A stretch of 64,000 nucleotides of DNA from Phymorhynchus buccinoides (GCA_017654935.2 CM065684.1:54627692-54691691), one strand, 5' to 3'. Positions 1-19,195 are shown, counted from the stretch's first letter. The notes: generated by a model not told the origin, from the letters alone. Numbers and translations are program-made.

Positions 1-482
1 TGTTGGTTGTGTTTGCAGGGCTGCTCGTACAGATCGATGTGGGGTACAACGGTGTGTGGGGAGTCAACCATTACGACCAGCCTTTCTACCTTCCTGTTGG
101 TTGTGTTTGCAGGGCTGCTCGTACAGATCGATGTGGGGTACAACGGTGTGTGGGCCGGAGTCAACCATTACGACCAGCCTTTCTACCTTCCTGTTGGTTG
201 TGTTTGCAGGGCTGCTCGTACAGATCGATGTGGGGTACAACGGCGTGTGGGCCGGAGTCAACCATTACGACCAGCTTTTCTACCTTCCTGTTGGTTGTGT
301 TTGCAGGGCTGCTCGTACAGATCGATGTGGGGTACAACGGCGTGTGGGCCGGAGTCAACCATTACGACCAGCTTTTCTACCTTCCTGTTGGTTGTGTTTG
401 CAGGGCTGCTCGTACAGATCGATGTGGGGTACAACGGCGTGTGGGCCGGAGTCAACCAGTACGACCAGCTTTTCTACCTTCC
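1..482 (+). repeat. 97-bp tandem array of intron-end plus exon-start (extra splice acceptors)
   Basis: Five incomplete copies lie upstream of the intact exon at 501. Copies begin at 1, 95, 192, 289 and 386, with the sixth at 483. Each carries an intron 3' end (…GTGTTTGCAG) followed by about 76-79 bases of the tectonin exon, and is cut before the donor. The last exon bases (CTTTCTACCTTCC) abut the next intron end and act as its polypyrimidine stretch. The first and last copies lack a 3-base insertion that the four inner copies share, which turns GVWGVN into GVWAGVN; this suggests homogenisation or expansion inside the array. The unit is 97 bases, not a multiple of three, and all three plus frames stay open through it. 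The array may continue to the left of the window. Confidence 0.9.
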
Positions 483-500
483 TGTTGGTTGTGTTTGCAG

Positions 501-8350
<7,850 letters not shown>

Positions 8351-8685
8351 ACCTTCCTGAGGACCAGTCACACGACTCTTGGACACGAACGCAATGGAAA
8401 AGGACTCGTTGATGAACTGAACCCTTCGAAGAAAACGAAAGCCAGGTATAGAAAAGTAGACAAATAATTAAATGAAAAGAATTGAAGCTTTACGAAGTGA
8501 TATATTAGCCTCAATCGCCAGGATGAAGGGCTTGAATAGAAGCACTGATGGTGTCTTTGTGGACTCAGAGGCAGAGCGGTGAATTGACCATCAGTCAGTT
8601 TCATTGGATCACTCCCCAGCCTCCAGACCACCACCATGGAACGTGTCCTGCTCACCGTATTTTTGTATGCAAATAATTAGCTTAA

Positions 8686-8691
8686 AATAAA
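8686..8691 (+). promoter_or_regulatory. polyadenylation signal of the tectonin gene
   Basis: AATAAA 336 bases after the stop codon, followed by TTGTGTGTC-type GT-rich sequence. The only good signal in the 3' region. Confidence 0.6.
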
Positions 8692-8699
8692 TTCGATTC

Positions 8700-9520
8700 T
8701 GGCTTTCAATGACATTGTGTGTCTCTGTGATTGTGAGTTCGTCTTGGGAGTGTGTGTGTGCTTTCTGGGCGTTTGTTGCTTGAATACAAGGGTGTCCATA
8801 AAAATCATTTTATAGTTATGCACATGCCAACACACACGGGAACACATCAGTGCACCCTCTCTCTCTCTCTCTCGCACACATACAGAGATTGTTTGTGACA
8901 GCTTAGTTGGGTTTTTTGCAGCACCATTCCACAACAATATGTTGGTGATGAGATCCTTTATAGCATTAGCAGCTCATCGGGATCGCAAGAGACGCTATAA
9001 AAAGAAAGCTGTGTGCGTTCTCATTTGAACATGGCATAATCCTTTAACTTGAAAATAAAAGAACAGAAAAGAAGAAAGAAACAACCCTAGCAGCAACAAT
9101 ATAAAAACAACCCACTGAAGATCTTCTGATCTATTCCGGATACATGTATTTATTGCTCATACACACACGGCAATATGAATAAATAATGTGTCCTCAAGGC
9201 TGAAAAAACACCCGTATAGGAGCAGTAAAATGTAGGTAGGTGTTCTATTTATCATATCCTTATTATCATATTTTTAATTAACATCCTTGTTATACAAGAC
9301 ATGCGTGATCATGCATGGATGCGGGACGATAAGAGCAAACTGAACCTGAGCATAAAACAATAGCCCAGACTGGACAGAAAAAGGCGCCATCAAAACAACT
9401 GGGAAATCAAACAGTGGTAAGCCCAGGCGACAGGTGTGGATTAGTAGTGAAGTGGGCTGTATGTGAAGACAGTGTATACAAATGTTACAAGTTGCACGTG
9501 CTGGACTGAGCATCTCTTTC
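8700..9520. other. intergenic, nothing coding
   Basis: Short CT (8856-8871) and GT stretches only. No ORF with recognisable content. Confidence 0.5.
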
Positions 9521-9524
9521 TTCT

Positions 9525-9883
9525 CACGTCACGTGTCAAAATCACGGTTTTCACGCGTTTCCCCTCTTAAGCGGGCGACAGACTATGCGACTGCCTCATA
9601 TGACTCGATCAGGTCGTGACGTAGATCAAATTTTGTTTCCCGCACAGAAGAGGTCACAAGCCATCTGACTCGATGATCAGACTCGATCAGTGAAATTTCG
9701 AACCCGCCCTATTCGGCCCTGTCACCCGACTGAGTCAGACTGATCGAGCAGCATGGTATGCAAATGAGGTGAAACGTCACGACCTGATCGAGTCACATGA
9801 GGCAGTCACATAATCTGTCGCCGGCTTTATAGCTGGTAAGAAATCTTCCAAGCATATAAGAGGGAATGTGACACGGTCTTTAA
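9525..9883. mobile_element. family B MITE (short form) split by a family C MITE
   Basis: Left part CACGTGTCAAAATCACGG and right part AGCTGGTAAGAAATCTTCC…TAAGAGGGAATGTGACACGG match the intact short element at 28657-28776. The insert lies between them. The right TTAA (9880-9883) is shared with the next family A element. Confidence 0.75.
9567..9829. mobile_element. family C MITE with ~55-bp terminal inverted repeats
   Basis: Left end GCGGGCGACAGACTATGCGA followed by CTGCCTCATATGACTCGATC; the right end is the inverse with few mismatches. Flanked by TTAA / TTTA. Central sequence repeats the GACTCGATCAG motif in both directions, so the whole element could fold on itself. Single copy in this window. 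Confidence 0.85.
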
Positions 9884-10441
9884 AGGGGCACCCTGACGGA
9901 ATGTTTTTTTTAGTAAGAAACACGTTGAGATCACCAGGAAAACACCCTATACACAGATTGCAACACTCACTTTGCTCTGGTTTCCTACAAATCAAACCGT
10001 CAAATCGGCGATTCCTCCTTGGCGGAGGTGCTGGAAGTTAAATTATTTCACCCAAAGAGAAGGCGTGTGCCGTCTCTTTTGTAATCAGTGGCCGCCAAAT
10101 CGTATGCACGAACTTTTCGCAATACAAGCCTTTTTTTTCTTTAAAAAAAAAATCATACAGTTTATGTACAGGAGTTTCGCTCACAACAAAGGAAATAGCT
10201 CTTTTTTTTTCTTTTTTTTTTTTACTGCACTACAAAAAAAGAAAACGCTTCAACCACAATGAGTGACCTCCACCCACCCCATCCAAAATGACTACTCTCT
10301 CCGCCAAGGAGGAATCGCCGTTTTGACGGTTTAATTTCTAGGAAACCAGAGCAAAGTGAGTTTTCGGAACCTTGAAAAGGCTGTCTTTCTGGTAATCTCA
10401 ACGTTTCTTGCAAAAACTCATCCGCCAGGGTCCACCTTTAA
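9880..10441. mobile_element. family A MITE
   Basis: TTAA edges, left end AGGGGCACCCTGACGGA, right end CCGCCAGGGTCCACCT. Same internal order as the copy at 3720. Starts on the very TTAA that ends the family B element. Confidence 0.86.
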
Positions 10442-10567
10442 AGGTGAAGTTGACTGCCTAAGGAGAAGATTTGCCCATGCACTTGAAATTCAACTTTTGA
10501 ACATAAATTATGTGAAATAAAAACAAACCAAGCCAAACTAAAACCACAGAGCGATGCATTTTCAACT

Positions 10568-10955
10568 ACAGTCAAACCTCCATTATAATACCCTACGCTA
10601 AAATACCTCCTCATTTAAGACTGATTTTTTTGGCATCGATCAAATGAATGACTATAATTGATGTATAAAACCGACCTCCGTTATAAGACCCCTCCAACTT
10701 AAGACCGATTTTTCCTGACTTTTTGGAAATCTAAAAATAGAGGTTTGACTGTACTAGCACTAAATTGATCAGCACCATAATAATTAAGACCGATTTTTCC
10801 TGACTTTTTGGAAATCATAAAATAGAGGTTTGACTGTACTAGCACTAAATTGATCAGCACCATAATAATTAAGACAGATTTTTCCTGACTTTTTGGAAAT
10901 CATAAAATAGAGGTTTGACTGTACTAGCACTAAATTGATCAGCACCATAATAATA
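10568..10955. mobile_element. pogo/Tigger-like MITE with tandemly repeated right end
   Basis: Left end TACAGTCAAACCTCC, right end AGAGGTTTGACTGTA at about 10755. The last ~86 bases, including the terminus, are then repeated twice more (to about 10955). Terminal sequence and TA flank are pogo/Tigger-like; class inferred from termini only. Confidence 0.7.
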
Positions 10956-11029
10956 TGTCCGTTACCTAACCGTGAATTTGTCTGGCATTATCTTGCCGCT
11001 CAGCTCACCAAAAAACCTCAGTCCAAGAT

Positions 11030-11344
11030 GATGATGATTGATGATGAATATGGGGATGATGATGACTGCCAAGCGGTTGCAAAATATAACTGCTCCAGGG
11101 ATCGGGATGGCTCAAGTGTCGGTGAGGCACAGAGGGGTTCACCTTGGACACTAGCTTCTACTGTTACTACTTCTACTGCTCGGCACTCTTTCAGGACCAA
11201 CCTCATGGAACAAGCTTTCCCTCTTCCTCCGTCAGCGACCGCCCCTTTCTGCTTTCAAATCAAACCTCAAAACCCACCTGTTTCCCCATCACTGAAGCTA
11301 ATATTCTCTCTTCCCCTCCTCTCTCTTGCCCGTAGGCCTATTTC
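11030..11344 (+). pseudogene. decayed LINE C-terminal fragment
   Basis: Frame-broken remnant resembling the reverse-transcriptase C-terminus (frames give RTNL…, then FKSNLKTHLF-like FQIKPQNPPVSP in another frame). Low-confidence because frames shift. A family A MITE adjoins at 11345. Confidence 0.45.
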
Positions 11345-11470
11345 TTAAAGGGGCATCCTGACGGATACGTTTTTTGCAAGAAACACGTCAAGATCACCAG
11401 GAAAACACCCTTTACAGTGATTGCAACGCTCACTTTGCTCTGGTTTCCTGAAAATCAAACAGTCAAATCG

Positions 11471-11911
11471 GCGATTCCTCCTTGTCGGTGGTGCTGAAAG
11501 TCAGATTCTTTCAATGAAAGAGAAGGCGATTCCTCCTTGTCGGTGGTGCTGAAAGTCAGATTCTTTCAATGAAAGAGAAGGCGATTCTTCCTTGTCGGTG
11601 GTGCTGAAAGTCAGATTCTTTCAATGAAAGAGAAGGCGATTCCTCCTTGTCGGTGGTGCTGAAAGTCAGATTCTTTCAATGAAAGAGAAGGCGATTCCTC
11701 CTTCTCGGTGGTGCTGAAAGTCAGATTCTTTCAATGAAAGAGAAGGCGATTCCTCCTTCTCGGTGGTGCTGAAAGTCAGATTCTTTCAATGAAAGAGAAG
11801 GCGATTCCTCCTTGTCGGTGGTGCTGAAAGTCAGATTCTTTCAATGAAAGAGAAGGCGATTCCTCCTTGTTGGTGGTGCTGAAAGTCAGATTCTTTCAAT
11901 GAAAGAGAAGG
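11471..11911. repeat. 55-bp minisatellite, eight units, inside a MITE
   Basis: Units start at 11471, 11526, 11581, 11636, 11691, 11746, 11801 and 11856, each beginning GCGATTCCTCCTTGTCGG. Nearly identical, with a few single-base variants (CTTCTCGG, CTTGTTGG). Other family A copies have a single unit, so the expansion arose in this copy. Confidence 0.95.
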
Positions 11912-12237
11912 CAAGCGGCTTCTCTTTTCTAATGGCCGCCCGAGTCAGACCAAATCGTTTGCACGAAATTTCCACAGTACAACTTGAAAATCTGTTTAAC
12001 GTCCTCCGGTCTGGAACAGACACATATGGGAACAGTAGGCCTAGATATAAAGATGGTGGGAACGATCCTGGAGACAATGCCCGTAGGCAGTGCAACACCA
12101 GCAAAGTCCCGAATTTTTAACAATACAGATAATGCTTTTTACAATACAACTTGTATTAGCCTACAAGCCTTTTTATACAGTTTACGAAAAGGAGTTTCGC
12201 TCACAACAAAGGAAATAGCTCCAATTCTTTATACTGC

Positions 12238-12242
12238 ACTAC
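12238..12242. repeat. target-site duplication ACTAC (left)
   Basis: ACTAC immediately before the 5' LTR; repeated after the 3' LTR at 18272. Confidence 0.92.
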
Positions 12243-13954
12243 TGTGACGTAAGTGTCCCGCGCGACCCGCTTTCTTTATTTCTTATCTACACCCCCCCCC
12301 CCCCCCCCCCTTTCTCCCCTCCCCCCCCTCGCCTTTACATTTCTCTGTCCAGCCGCCACGTTAATTGCCCCGCTGCTTCAAACGAACGCCGCGGAAGGGC
12401 GTTATCTCTTTCTCCCTGGTCAGCACGTACCATCTACCGAGGTTATCTCCCTTCATCCCCCCCCCCCCCCTTTCTACCGTCACATCACAAGAAAGTGACC
12501 ACCACAGTCGGCCCCTTTCAACCCCTTCCTTTCTGAGCACGAGAAGGATTTGAATGTCGGCACGTGATAAGGATGGAATAGGCGCGTGATTGTTCAGTAC
12601 ATTTAGAACAGCAATCTTGTGACGTATGGACTGTAATACACCAATAGCAGGCTTTCATTGTTTGAAAGTGAAGGCTATAATTGGAGTGGTGAGAAAAAGT
12701 TGTCACACAAGATGCTGAAACGTAGCTAGAGCAACACTCACAACCAGTCATCATAAGCCCACTAGTAAGTATTATTGATGGCAGGTGATTGAGATCTTGT
12801 GTGTTTGACTCTAGTTTTGATCTAGATCCTATGTTCAATGATGAATAAGGAGTAGATAGATATGTTATAGAAAAGAAGTGGTAAACATTCTATTCTATTT
12901 ATGTGCACTGATTATTTGTGTGTGTGTGTGTTTTTGACTTGAACACTTTTGGTACCAGAACCGGAGTTTATGCCTACTAACCCTTTTGTCTATTTTTAGT
13001 AGGAAACCTATGGGCCGCAATCTTGCACTTTATGATACCATTCCTTTCCAGGTGTTGGATGGAGAATGATGTTGTCTTGATCACCTTTTATGTTTTACTG
13101 ATCTCAGTTTGTTAACTGAAATTCAGTTTATTTATTAACTACATGTAGTGCTATTGTACAAGGGAAGCCTTCAAGCCGGTTGGGATTCACTAATTCCCTG
13201 CCGACTGAAGCCCCTTGTCTCTAAGCCATAGAGATCTACATCCACCTTCTCCTGTGATTATCAGCAGGGCATCGTGGGCCGGATGATTATCCCGGACTCC
13301 ACCAAGCACCAAGACGGGTCCGTCGCCAAGACAACCTGCACCCAGAATCCGCGAGGAGACCACGCTTGAACCGTGCCATCCCGCGAAGCCGTAATAGGAA
13401 CGACTGGGAGCTACTCTCACCTGACGAGCAAGCCCAGAACTTCAAACAGCTAAGTCTACCTGACTGCGCCAATCATTTGAACTTTCCTACGGACACCGAA
13501 AATAATTAGTAACCCTTCCGGCATGGGGCGAACCTTATAGAAAGACAAAAGTCTTGTGAATCCTTTCGGATTTCATTGTGTTTTTATCCATATTTTGTTT
13601 TGGCGCCATTGAGCTGCTTTATTATTATTGTTGCATAATCTTATGCAGATTTTGGGAGTAAATAAAATACAAGTGTCAAATAATCCTGAACCCTTTGGTC
13701 AGACTGATGAGAGTGGGAGTCTTGTAATTTCATGTAAAACCCTACTTCTCTCTGTCTGCCATTTAGAGCAATTCAACCACTTGTATTTCTTACAACCATC
13801 TGACGAGCCAGAACCCGGGCACAAATATAAATTTATTAGATGAAAAGGGGCCGGGAAAGTTGCTCATCTCCCATACCCTAGAGAAGTGGGCTAAAGGCAA
13901 ATTATCTAAAGTCTTCCCTAGAGACTTAGCCTTTTAACCCATTACCTCGTCACA
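12243..13954 (+). repeat. 5' LTR (1712 bp)
   Basis: Long LTR with two poly-C tracts (about 12292-12329 and 12457-12471), an AATAAA at 13661, and TG…CA ends. Open frames inside it (proline-rich) recur in both LTRs and show no conserved domain. Confidence 0.93.
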
Positions 13955-13960
13955 TCTAAT

Positions 13961-13980
13961 TGGGGGCTCGCGTCCGGGAT
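13961..13980 (+). other. primer-binding site, tRNA-Pro-like with 2-base insertion
   Basis: Six bases after the LTR: TGGGGGCTCGCGTCCGGGAT. This equals the well-known tRNA-Pro primer site (as in MLV) except for an extra CG in the middle. Either the host tRNA differs or the site has mutated. Confidence 0.7.
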
Positions 13981-14226
13981 ATTTTTTTTCATAAAGTCTA
14001 ACAAATTTCAATTCAAACGGTAGTTCCTTTTCAAAACTGATCTTGTGTCCACTGGGAAAGTTATTGTGATTTGGTTCACTGTGTTTTGATTTGATTTGTT
14101 TGAATGCTATTTATGACTTTATTTTGATGTGCATGCTATTTCTGTTTATGTTGAAATAGTTAAGTGTTGATTGATACATTCAACTCAGCAGCTTTGTTTT
14201 TATTTTGAATAGTTGTATTTACAACC

Positions 14227-16129
14227 ATGGCTGAGATTGTTAAACTTAGGAGGGAACTTAAAGAATGGGGAGAATCTCTAGGATTGTCAGGCCAAGAGTT
14301 AGCCAATTTTGTCATATCTGAATATGACAAAGAGAAAGCTCGCGAGGTGGCTGAGAAAGATAAAGCTCGGGAGGCTCAAGAGGCTGATAAAGTCTCGCGA
14401 GGAGGCTCAGAAAGACAAACAGAGAGCTCATGAGGCTCAAGAGGCTGATAAAGATCGCGGGGCTCAACAAGCAGATAAAGATCGCGACGCTCAAGAGCAA
14501 ATCCGTACTCATGAGTTAAGGCAGAGACAACTAGTGCAGGATGCCAAAAATAAAGAACTCGAACTTGAGGCCACTGAGCGAGAAAAGGCGCGAGATCATG
14601 AGCTAGCTATGAAGCAGCTAGAAAACTCAGCAGACTCTGAGACTGCTGCCCCTCAAAATTTTCCCCCTCCCATTCATACCTCAGCCATGACCTTCACATT
14701 GGAGGCATTCAATGAGGCAACCGAGTCTATCGATGCATTCCTCGATAGGTTTGAAAGACTGGCCCAGGAATTTGAGCTTGCTCCGGAAAAGTTCAACCTC
14801 AAGCTTGCCCAAAGTCTCAGGGGTGTGGCTTATGAGGTATACAGTAAACTTCCGTCAAGCCAAATTACCGACTACCCAGCTTTGAAAGAAGCCCTGCTCA
14901 ACAGATATGAGTTGACAGCTGACGCCTACCGGAAAAAGTTCCGGTCAACCAGAAAAGGTAGGGGAGAGTCCTATGCCCAATTTTCAGATAGACTGGGGAA
15001 CTATCTGACTAAATGGGTGTCGCTTTCTGCCAAATCAGAGTCCTATGAGGATCTCCGGGAACTGATGGTTGGCGAGCAACTGCGCGAAACCATGTCCCCA
15101 GAGTTACGCACCTTTACTGCCGAACAAGGTGCCACAACTCTGGCTGACCTCATCCAGCTAAGTGACCGATACACTCAAGCCCATGATGAACCTAGCGCCC
15201 CTAAAAGGCCAAAACTACAGCAAGTAGTTGGGTCCACTGCTTCACAGCAGAGCAGGTTTAACCCCAACTCCAAAAGTGGGTCAAACAGTTCTACCCATGA
15301 ACGACAACCACTGGGACAACCCTTATTCTGCTCATACTGCAAGTCGAACACCCACAATCGGGATGACTGCAGGAAACTTGCTTACAAGCGGCAAAATGTT
15401 GCAACTATGCAAGTCGTCTCGACTTCGCAGAATTGCACAAACCCCTCCCCAGTACAGTGTCCAGGCACACCGTCAGTCGTTGGACAGGCGACTGTCAACA
15501 ACATCCCTGTTCAATGTCTCTATGACACTGGACTGTCATGCGACGCAATTGTCTGTGGATCCTTAGTCCCCGCGTCAGCATACACGGGAGACTTCATCTC
15601 TCTGCAAGGCCCTGATGCTGCAATCCCCCCATCCACTTTGCCAGTCGCCATAATCAATGTCGACACCAGATATGTTAAGGGACCCATCAAGGCAGTGCTC
15701 ATGGACAGTCCTGTCTATGACCTCATACTGGGATCACAGTATGTGTTTTTAGGGCACCCCTCTCAACCTGCCCTAGTTTCAGCAGCATTCCCTTCTCCCC
15801 AATCCACAAACCAACTCCCTCCCTCCTTCCCAAAGAGCAAATCTCCCTCAGCAGGGAAGAAACCTCTCAACGCGGCAAACCAAATTGCCGCGCGAGCCAA
15901 TCCAGATTGTCCCAAAGTCCCCAAGTCCGCCACAACTTGGAAAATCCTTCCCAAGGAATGTCCGCCTAACGACCCAAGACCACTCGCCACAGGTACCTCA
16001 GGTGAAAGGCAGCACTGTACCCGCAAACACCCACCGAAGGTACTATCGGGACAGGCCGCCGCACGTACAGCCGTCACCTACCCCTCCCTTTCAGCGAGTG
16101 GCAGTCGACTTGGTCGGGCCTCTACCTAA
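14227..16129 (+). pseudogene. retrotransposon gag-protease reading frame with one frameshift
   Basis: ATG at 14227 (MAEIVKLRRELKEWGESLGL). After ~55 codons the frame shifts near 14391 and continues open to 16129. The N-terminal part is a charged coiled-coil of AREAQEADK-like repeats. A gag capsid/SCAN-like helical domain follows (about 14690-15190), then a CX2CX4HX4C zinc knuckle (CSYCKSNTHNRDDC, ~15330) and an aspartic protease core with DTG (~15530) and a DLILG motif (~15720). The shift could be a one-base insertion in this copy or a programmed site; the repetitive codons around it favour a slip mutation. Not a host gene. Confidence 0.85.
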
Positions 16130-16484
16130 ACGGAAGAAGAAATTCCGGTATATAGTCACCGTGGTCGACATATGTACCATGCAGTGCGATGCCGCCCCAA
16201 TCTCCTCACTTGATGCTAGTCAGATAGCTGCGGCACTCAAAGCCATTTTCGCCCGAATCGGCCTACCAAACCACATCATCAGCAATGATGAATCCAGGCT
16301 AAAGGGGAAACTCAGGCAAGAGGTGTTTGCTATTCTGCAATCAACCTTGGGACAACTCAACACAGGATTGCCGCACCAACCTCAGTCGGAATCCATTCCA
16401 CTGATCTCTAACCCACCTGCTCCTTTGAACTCTGTGTTGCGACCAGATGTTCCACCATTCCAGCCGACCCAGTCTCCCCACTAA
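16050..16484 (+). pseudogene. retrotransposon integrase fragment
   Basis: In a frame different from gag-protease: PPFQRVAVDLVGPLPK begins the rve integrase core with its first catalytic Asp, and a later ISNDES holds the second. The DDE glutamate region is lost, ending near HQPQSE. The sequence lies within about 350 bases of the protease, so the polymerase and RNase H domains are deleted. Confidence 0.82.
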
Positions 16485-16568
16485 TTTGTCCCTGTCGCCC
16501 AAGTCGAAAGTGGAGTCGGCGTTCCACAGGAAGATTCCGGTACCAGAATCTTTTCTTCGGGGGGCCTC

Positions 16569-18271
16569 TGTGACGTAAGTGTCCCGCGCGACCCGCTTTC
16601 TTTATTTCTTATCTACACCCCCCCCCCCCCCCCCCCTTTCTCCCCTCCCCCCCCTCGCCTTTACATTTCTCTGTCCAGCCGCCACGTTAATTGCCCCGCT
16701 GCTTCAAACGAACGCCGCGGAAGGGCGTTATCTCTTTCTCCCTGGTCAGCACGTACCATCTACCGAGGTTATCTCCCTTCATCCCCCCCCCCCCCCTTTC
16801 TACCGTCACATCACAAGAAAGTGACCACCACAGTCGGCCCCTTTCAACCCCTTCCTTTCTGAGCACGAGAAAGATTTGAATGTCGGCACGTGATAAGGAT
16901 GGAATAGGCGCGTGATTGTTCAGTACATTTAGAACAGCAATCTTGTGACGTGTGGACTGTAATACACCAATAGCAGGCTTTCATTGTTTGAAAGTGAAGG
17001 CTATAATTGGAGTGGTGAGAAAAAGTTGTCACACAAGATGCTGAAACGTAGCTAGAGCAACACTCACAACCAGTCATCATAAGCCCACTAGTAAGTATTA
17101 TTGATGGCAGGTGATTGAGATCTTGTGTGTTTGACTCTAGTTTTGATCTAGATCCTATGTTCAATGATGAATAAGGAGTAGATAGATATGTTATAGAAAA
17201 GAAGTGGTAAACATTCTATTCTATTTATGTGCACTGATTATTTGTGTGTGTGTGTTTTTGACTTGAACACTTTTGGTACCAGAACCGGAGTTTATGCCTA
17301 CTAACCCTTTTGTCTATTTTTAGTAGGAAACCTATGGGCCGCAATCTTGCACTTTATGATACTCCAGGTGTTGGATGGAGAATGATGTTGTCTTGATCAC
17401 CTTTTATGTTTTACTGATCTCAGTTTGTTAACTGAAATTCAGTTTATTTATTAACTACATGTAGTGCTATTGTACAAGGGAAGCCTTCAAGCCGGTTGGG
17501 ATTCACTAATTCCCTGCCGACTGAAGCCCCTTGTCTCTAAGCCATAGAGATCTACATCCACCTTCTCCTGTGATTATCAGCAGGGCATCGTGGGCCGGAC
17601 GATTATCCCGGACTCCACCAAGCACCAAGACGGGTCCGTCGCCAAGACAACCTGCACCCAGAATCCGCGAGGAGACCACGCTTGAACCGTGCCATCCCGC
17701 GAAGCCGTAATAGGAACGACTGGGAGCTACTCTCACCTGACGAGCAAGCCCAGAACTTCAAACAGCTAAGTCTACCTGACTGCGCCAATCATTTGAACTT
17801 TCCTGCGGACACCGAAAATAATTAGTAACCCTTCCGGCATGGGGCGAACCTTATAGAAAGACAAAAGTCTTGTGAATCCTTTCGGATTTCATTGTGTTTT
17901 TTATCCATATTTTGTTTTGGCGCCATTGAGCTGCTTTATTATTATTGTTGCATAATCTTATGCAGATTTTGGGAGTAAATAAAATACAAGTGTCAAATAA
18001 TCCTGAACCCTTTGGTCAGACTGATGAGAGTGGGAGTCTTGTAATTTCATGTAAAACCCTACTTCTCTCTGTCTGCCATTTAGAGCAATTCAACCACTTG
18101 TATTTCTTACAACCATCTGACGAGCCAGAACCCGGGCACAAATATAAATTTATTAGATGAAAAGGGGCCGGGAAAGTTGCTCATCTCCCATACCCTAGAG
18201 AAGTGGGCTAAAGGCAAATTATCTAAAGTCTTCCCTAGAGACTTAGCCTTTTAACCCATTACCTCGTCACA
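16569..18271 (+). repeat. 3' LTR (1703 bp)
   Basis: Near-identical to the 5' LTR; it lacks about 10 bases present at 13038-13050 of the 5' copy and has one fewer GT unit. A G-run (CGGGGGGCCTC) just before it is the candidate polypurine tract. Confidence 0.93.
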
Positions 18272-18276
18272 ACTAC
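18272..18276. repeat. target-site duplication ACTAC (right)
   Basis: Matches the left copy at 12238; the interrupted MITE resumes directly after. Confidence 0.92.
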
Positions 18277-18639
18277 AAAGAAGAAAAAGCTTCAACCATC
18301 CTGAGTGGTCTCCACCCACCCCGTCCAAAATGGCTTGTTGGATTATATTCCCTATCGTTGGTTCGTTTTGGGTGCTAAGACAAGTTGAACTCCGCCAAGG
18401 AGGAATCGCCATTTTGACGGTTTGATTTCTAGGAAACCAGAGCAAAGCGAGTGTTCCGATCCTTGAAAAGGCTGTCTTTCTGGTGATCTCGACGCGTTTC
18501 TTGCAAAATCTCATCCATCAGGGCGTCTCTAAAAGCGTGTGTGTGTGAATCAGAATCAACGTTTATTGTCCTTTAAAACCAGTACAAGGTCTTTGTTTGA
18601 ATGCATTACGAATAGTTTAACGTGTGTGTGCGCTTCGAT

Positions 18640-19155
18640 CTGTTACTTAGCTCATCCTATCTCGTCTTGACTACTGTAATGCTCTTCTTTCTAATCTGGC
18701 CTGTCAGTCTCTTCTCTATCTTGTTTCCAGCGCATTCAAAACACAGCTGCTCGTCTTGTCCTCAGGAGAAACAAAGTTTGATCACATTAGCACTCTTCTC
18801 CATTCTTTGCATGATGATGACTACAGAATTGAGTATAAACTAAACACCCTTTGCTATAAATCTATCCGCCGTTTCTTAGCCGAATCGCTTCAAATTTGCT
18901 GTACTCAGCGTTACCAGTACTTGGCGTTACCAGTACGGTGCATTGCCAGTACTAGGTGTTGCGCTAGTTTATAATTAATTTGCTAGGTGTAACATTATGT
19001 ATATTGTATTTTGTGTGTGTGTGCATACATCTTTTTGCTGGTCTTTGTTTGTCTTAGTTTATAATATAATGTCTCGTCAGTTTTATTTTCAAGTGCACGC
19101 TGAAAAAAGATTTTCTTCAATTGAAGGCAATAAAGAAATTTGAATTGAATTGTGT
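18640..19155 (+). pseudogene. LINE (CR1/jockey-like) 3' fragment
   Basis: In shifting frames it reads LSRLDYCNALLSNLA, then KFDHISTLLHSLHDDDYRI and EYKLNTLCYKSI, the classic end of a non-LTR polymerase. A non-coding tail ends GGCAATAAAGAAATTTGAA. Several frameshifts; dead copy. Confidence 0.8.
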
Positions 19156-19195
19156 CCACTTCCGTCTTCTTCGTCAATCAATCAAGACAGCCTCC

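Larger units (their letters stand above)
12243..18271 (+). mobile_element. Ty3/gypsy-type LTR retrotransposon, internally deleted, recent insertion
   Basis: Two LTRs (12243-13954 and 16569-18271) start TGTGACG and end CGTCACA. The 5-bp target duplication ACTAC sits at 12238-12242 and 18272-18276. Primer-binding site, gag with zinc knuckle, protease and part of integrase are present in gypsy order, but no reverse transcriptase or RNase H. By eye the LTRs differ by about five substitutions and three small indels over 1.7 kb, so insertion was recent. It must have been mobilised in trans, or was deleted after or during its last copying. No envelope ORF. Confidence 0.92.
11345..18533. mobile_element. 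family A MITE interrupted by the LTR retrotransposon
   Basis: Left half 11345-12242 (TTAAAGGGGCATCCTGACGG) and right half 18272-18533 (…GGTGATCTCGACGCGTTTC…CATCAGGGCGTCTCT) resume the same MITE on either side of the retroelement. The left half holds a 55-bp tandem expansion. Confidence 0.85.

Noticed and set aside
12253..12498. Proline-rich ORF, repeated at 16579
   Set aside because: Lies in both LTRs over poly-C tracts; no domain.
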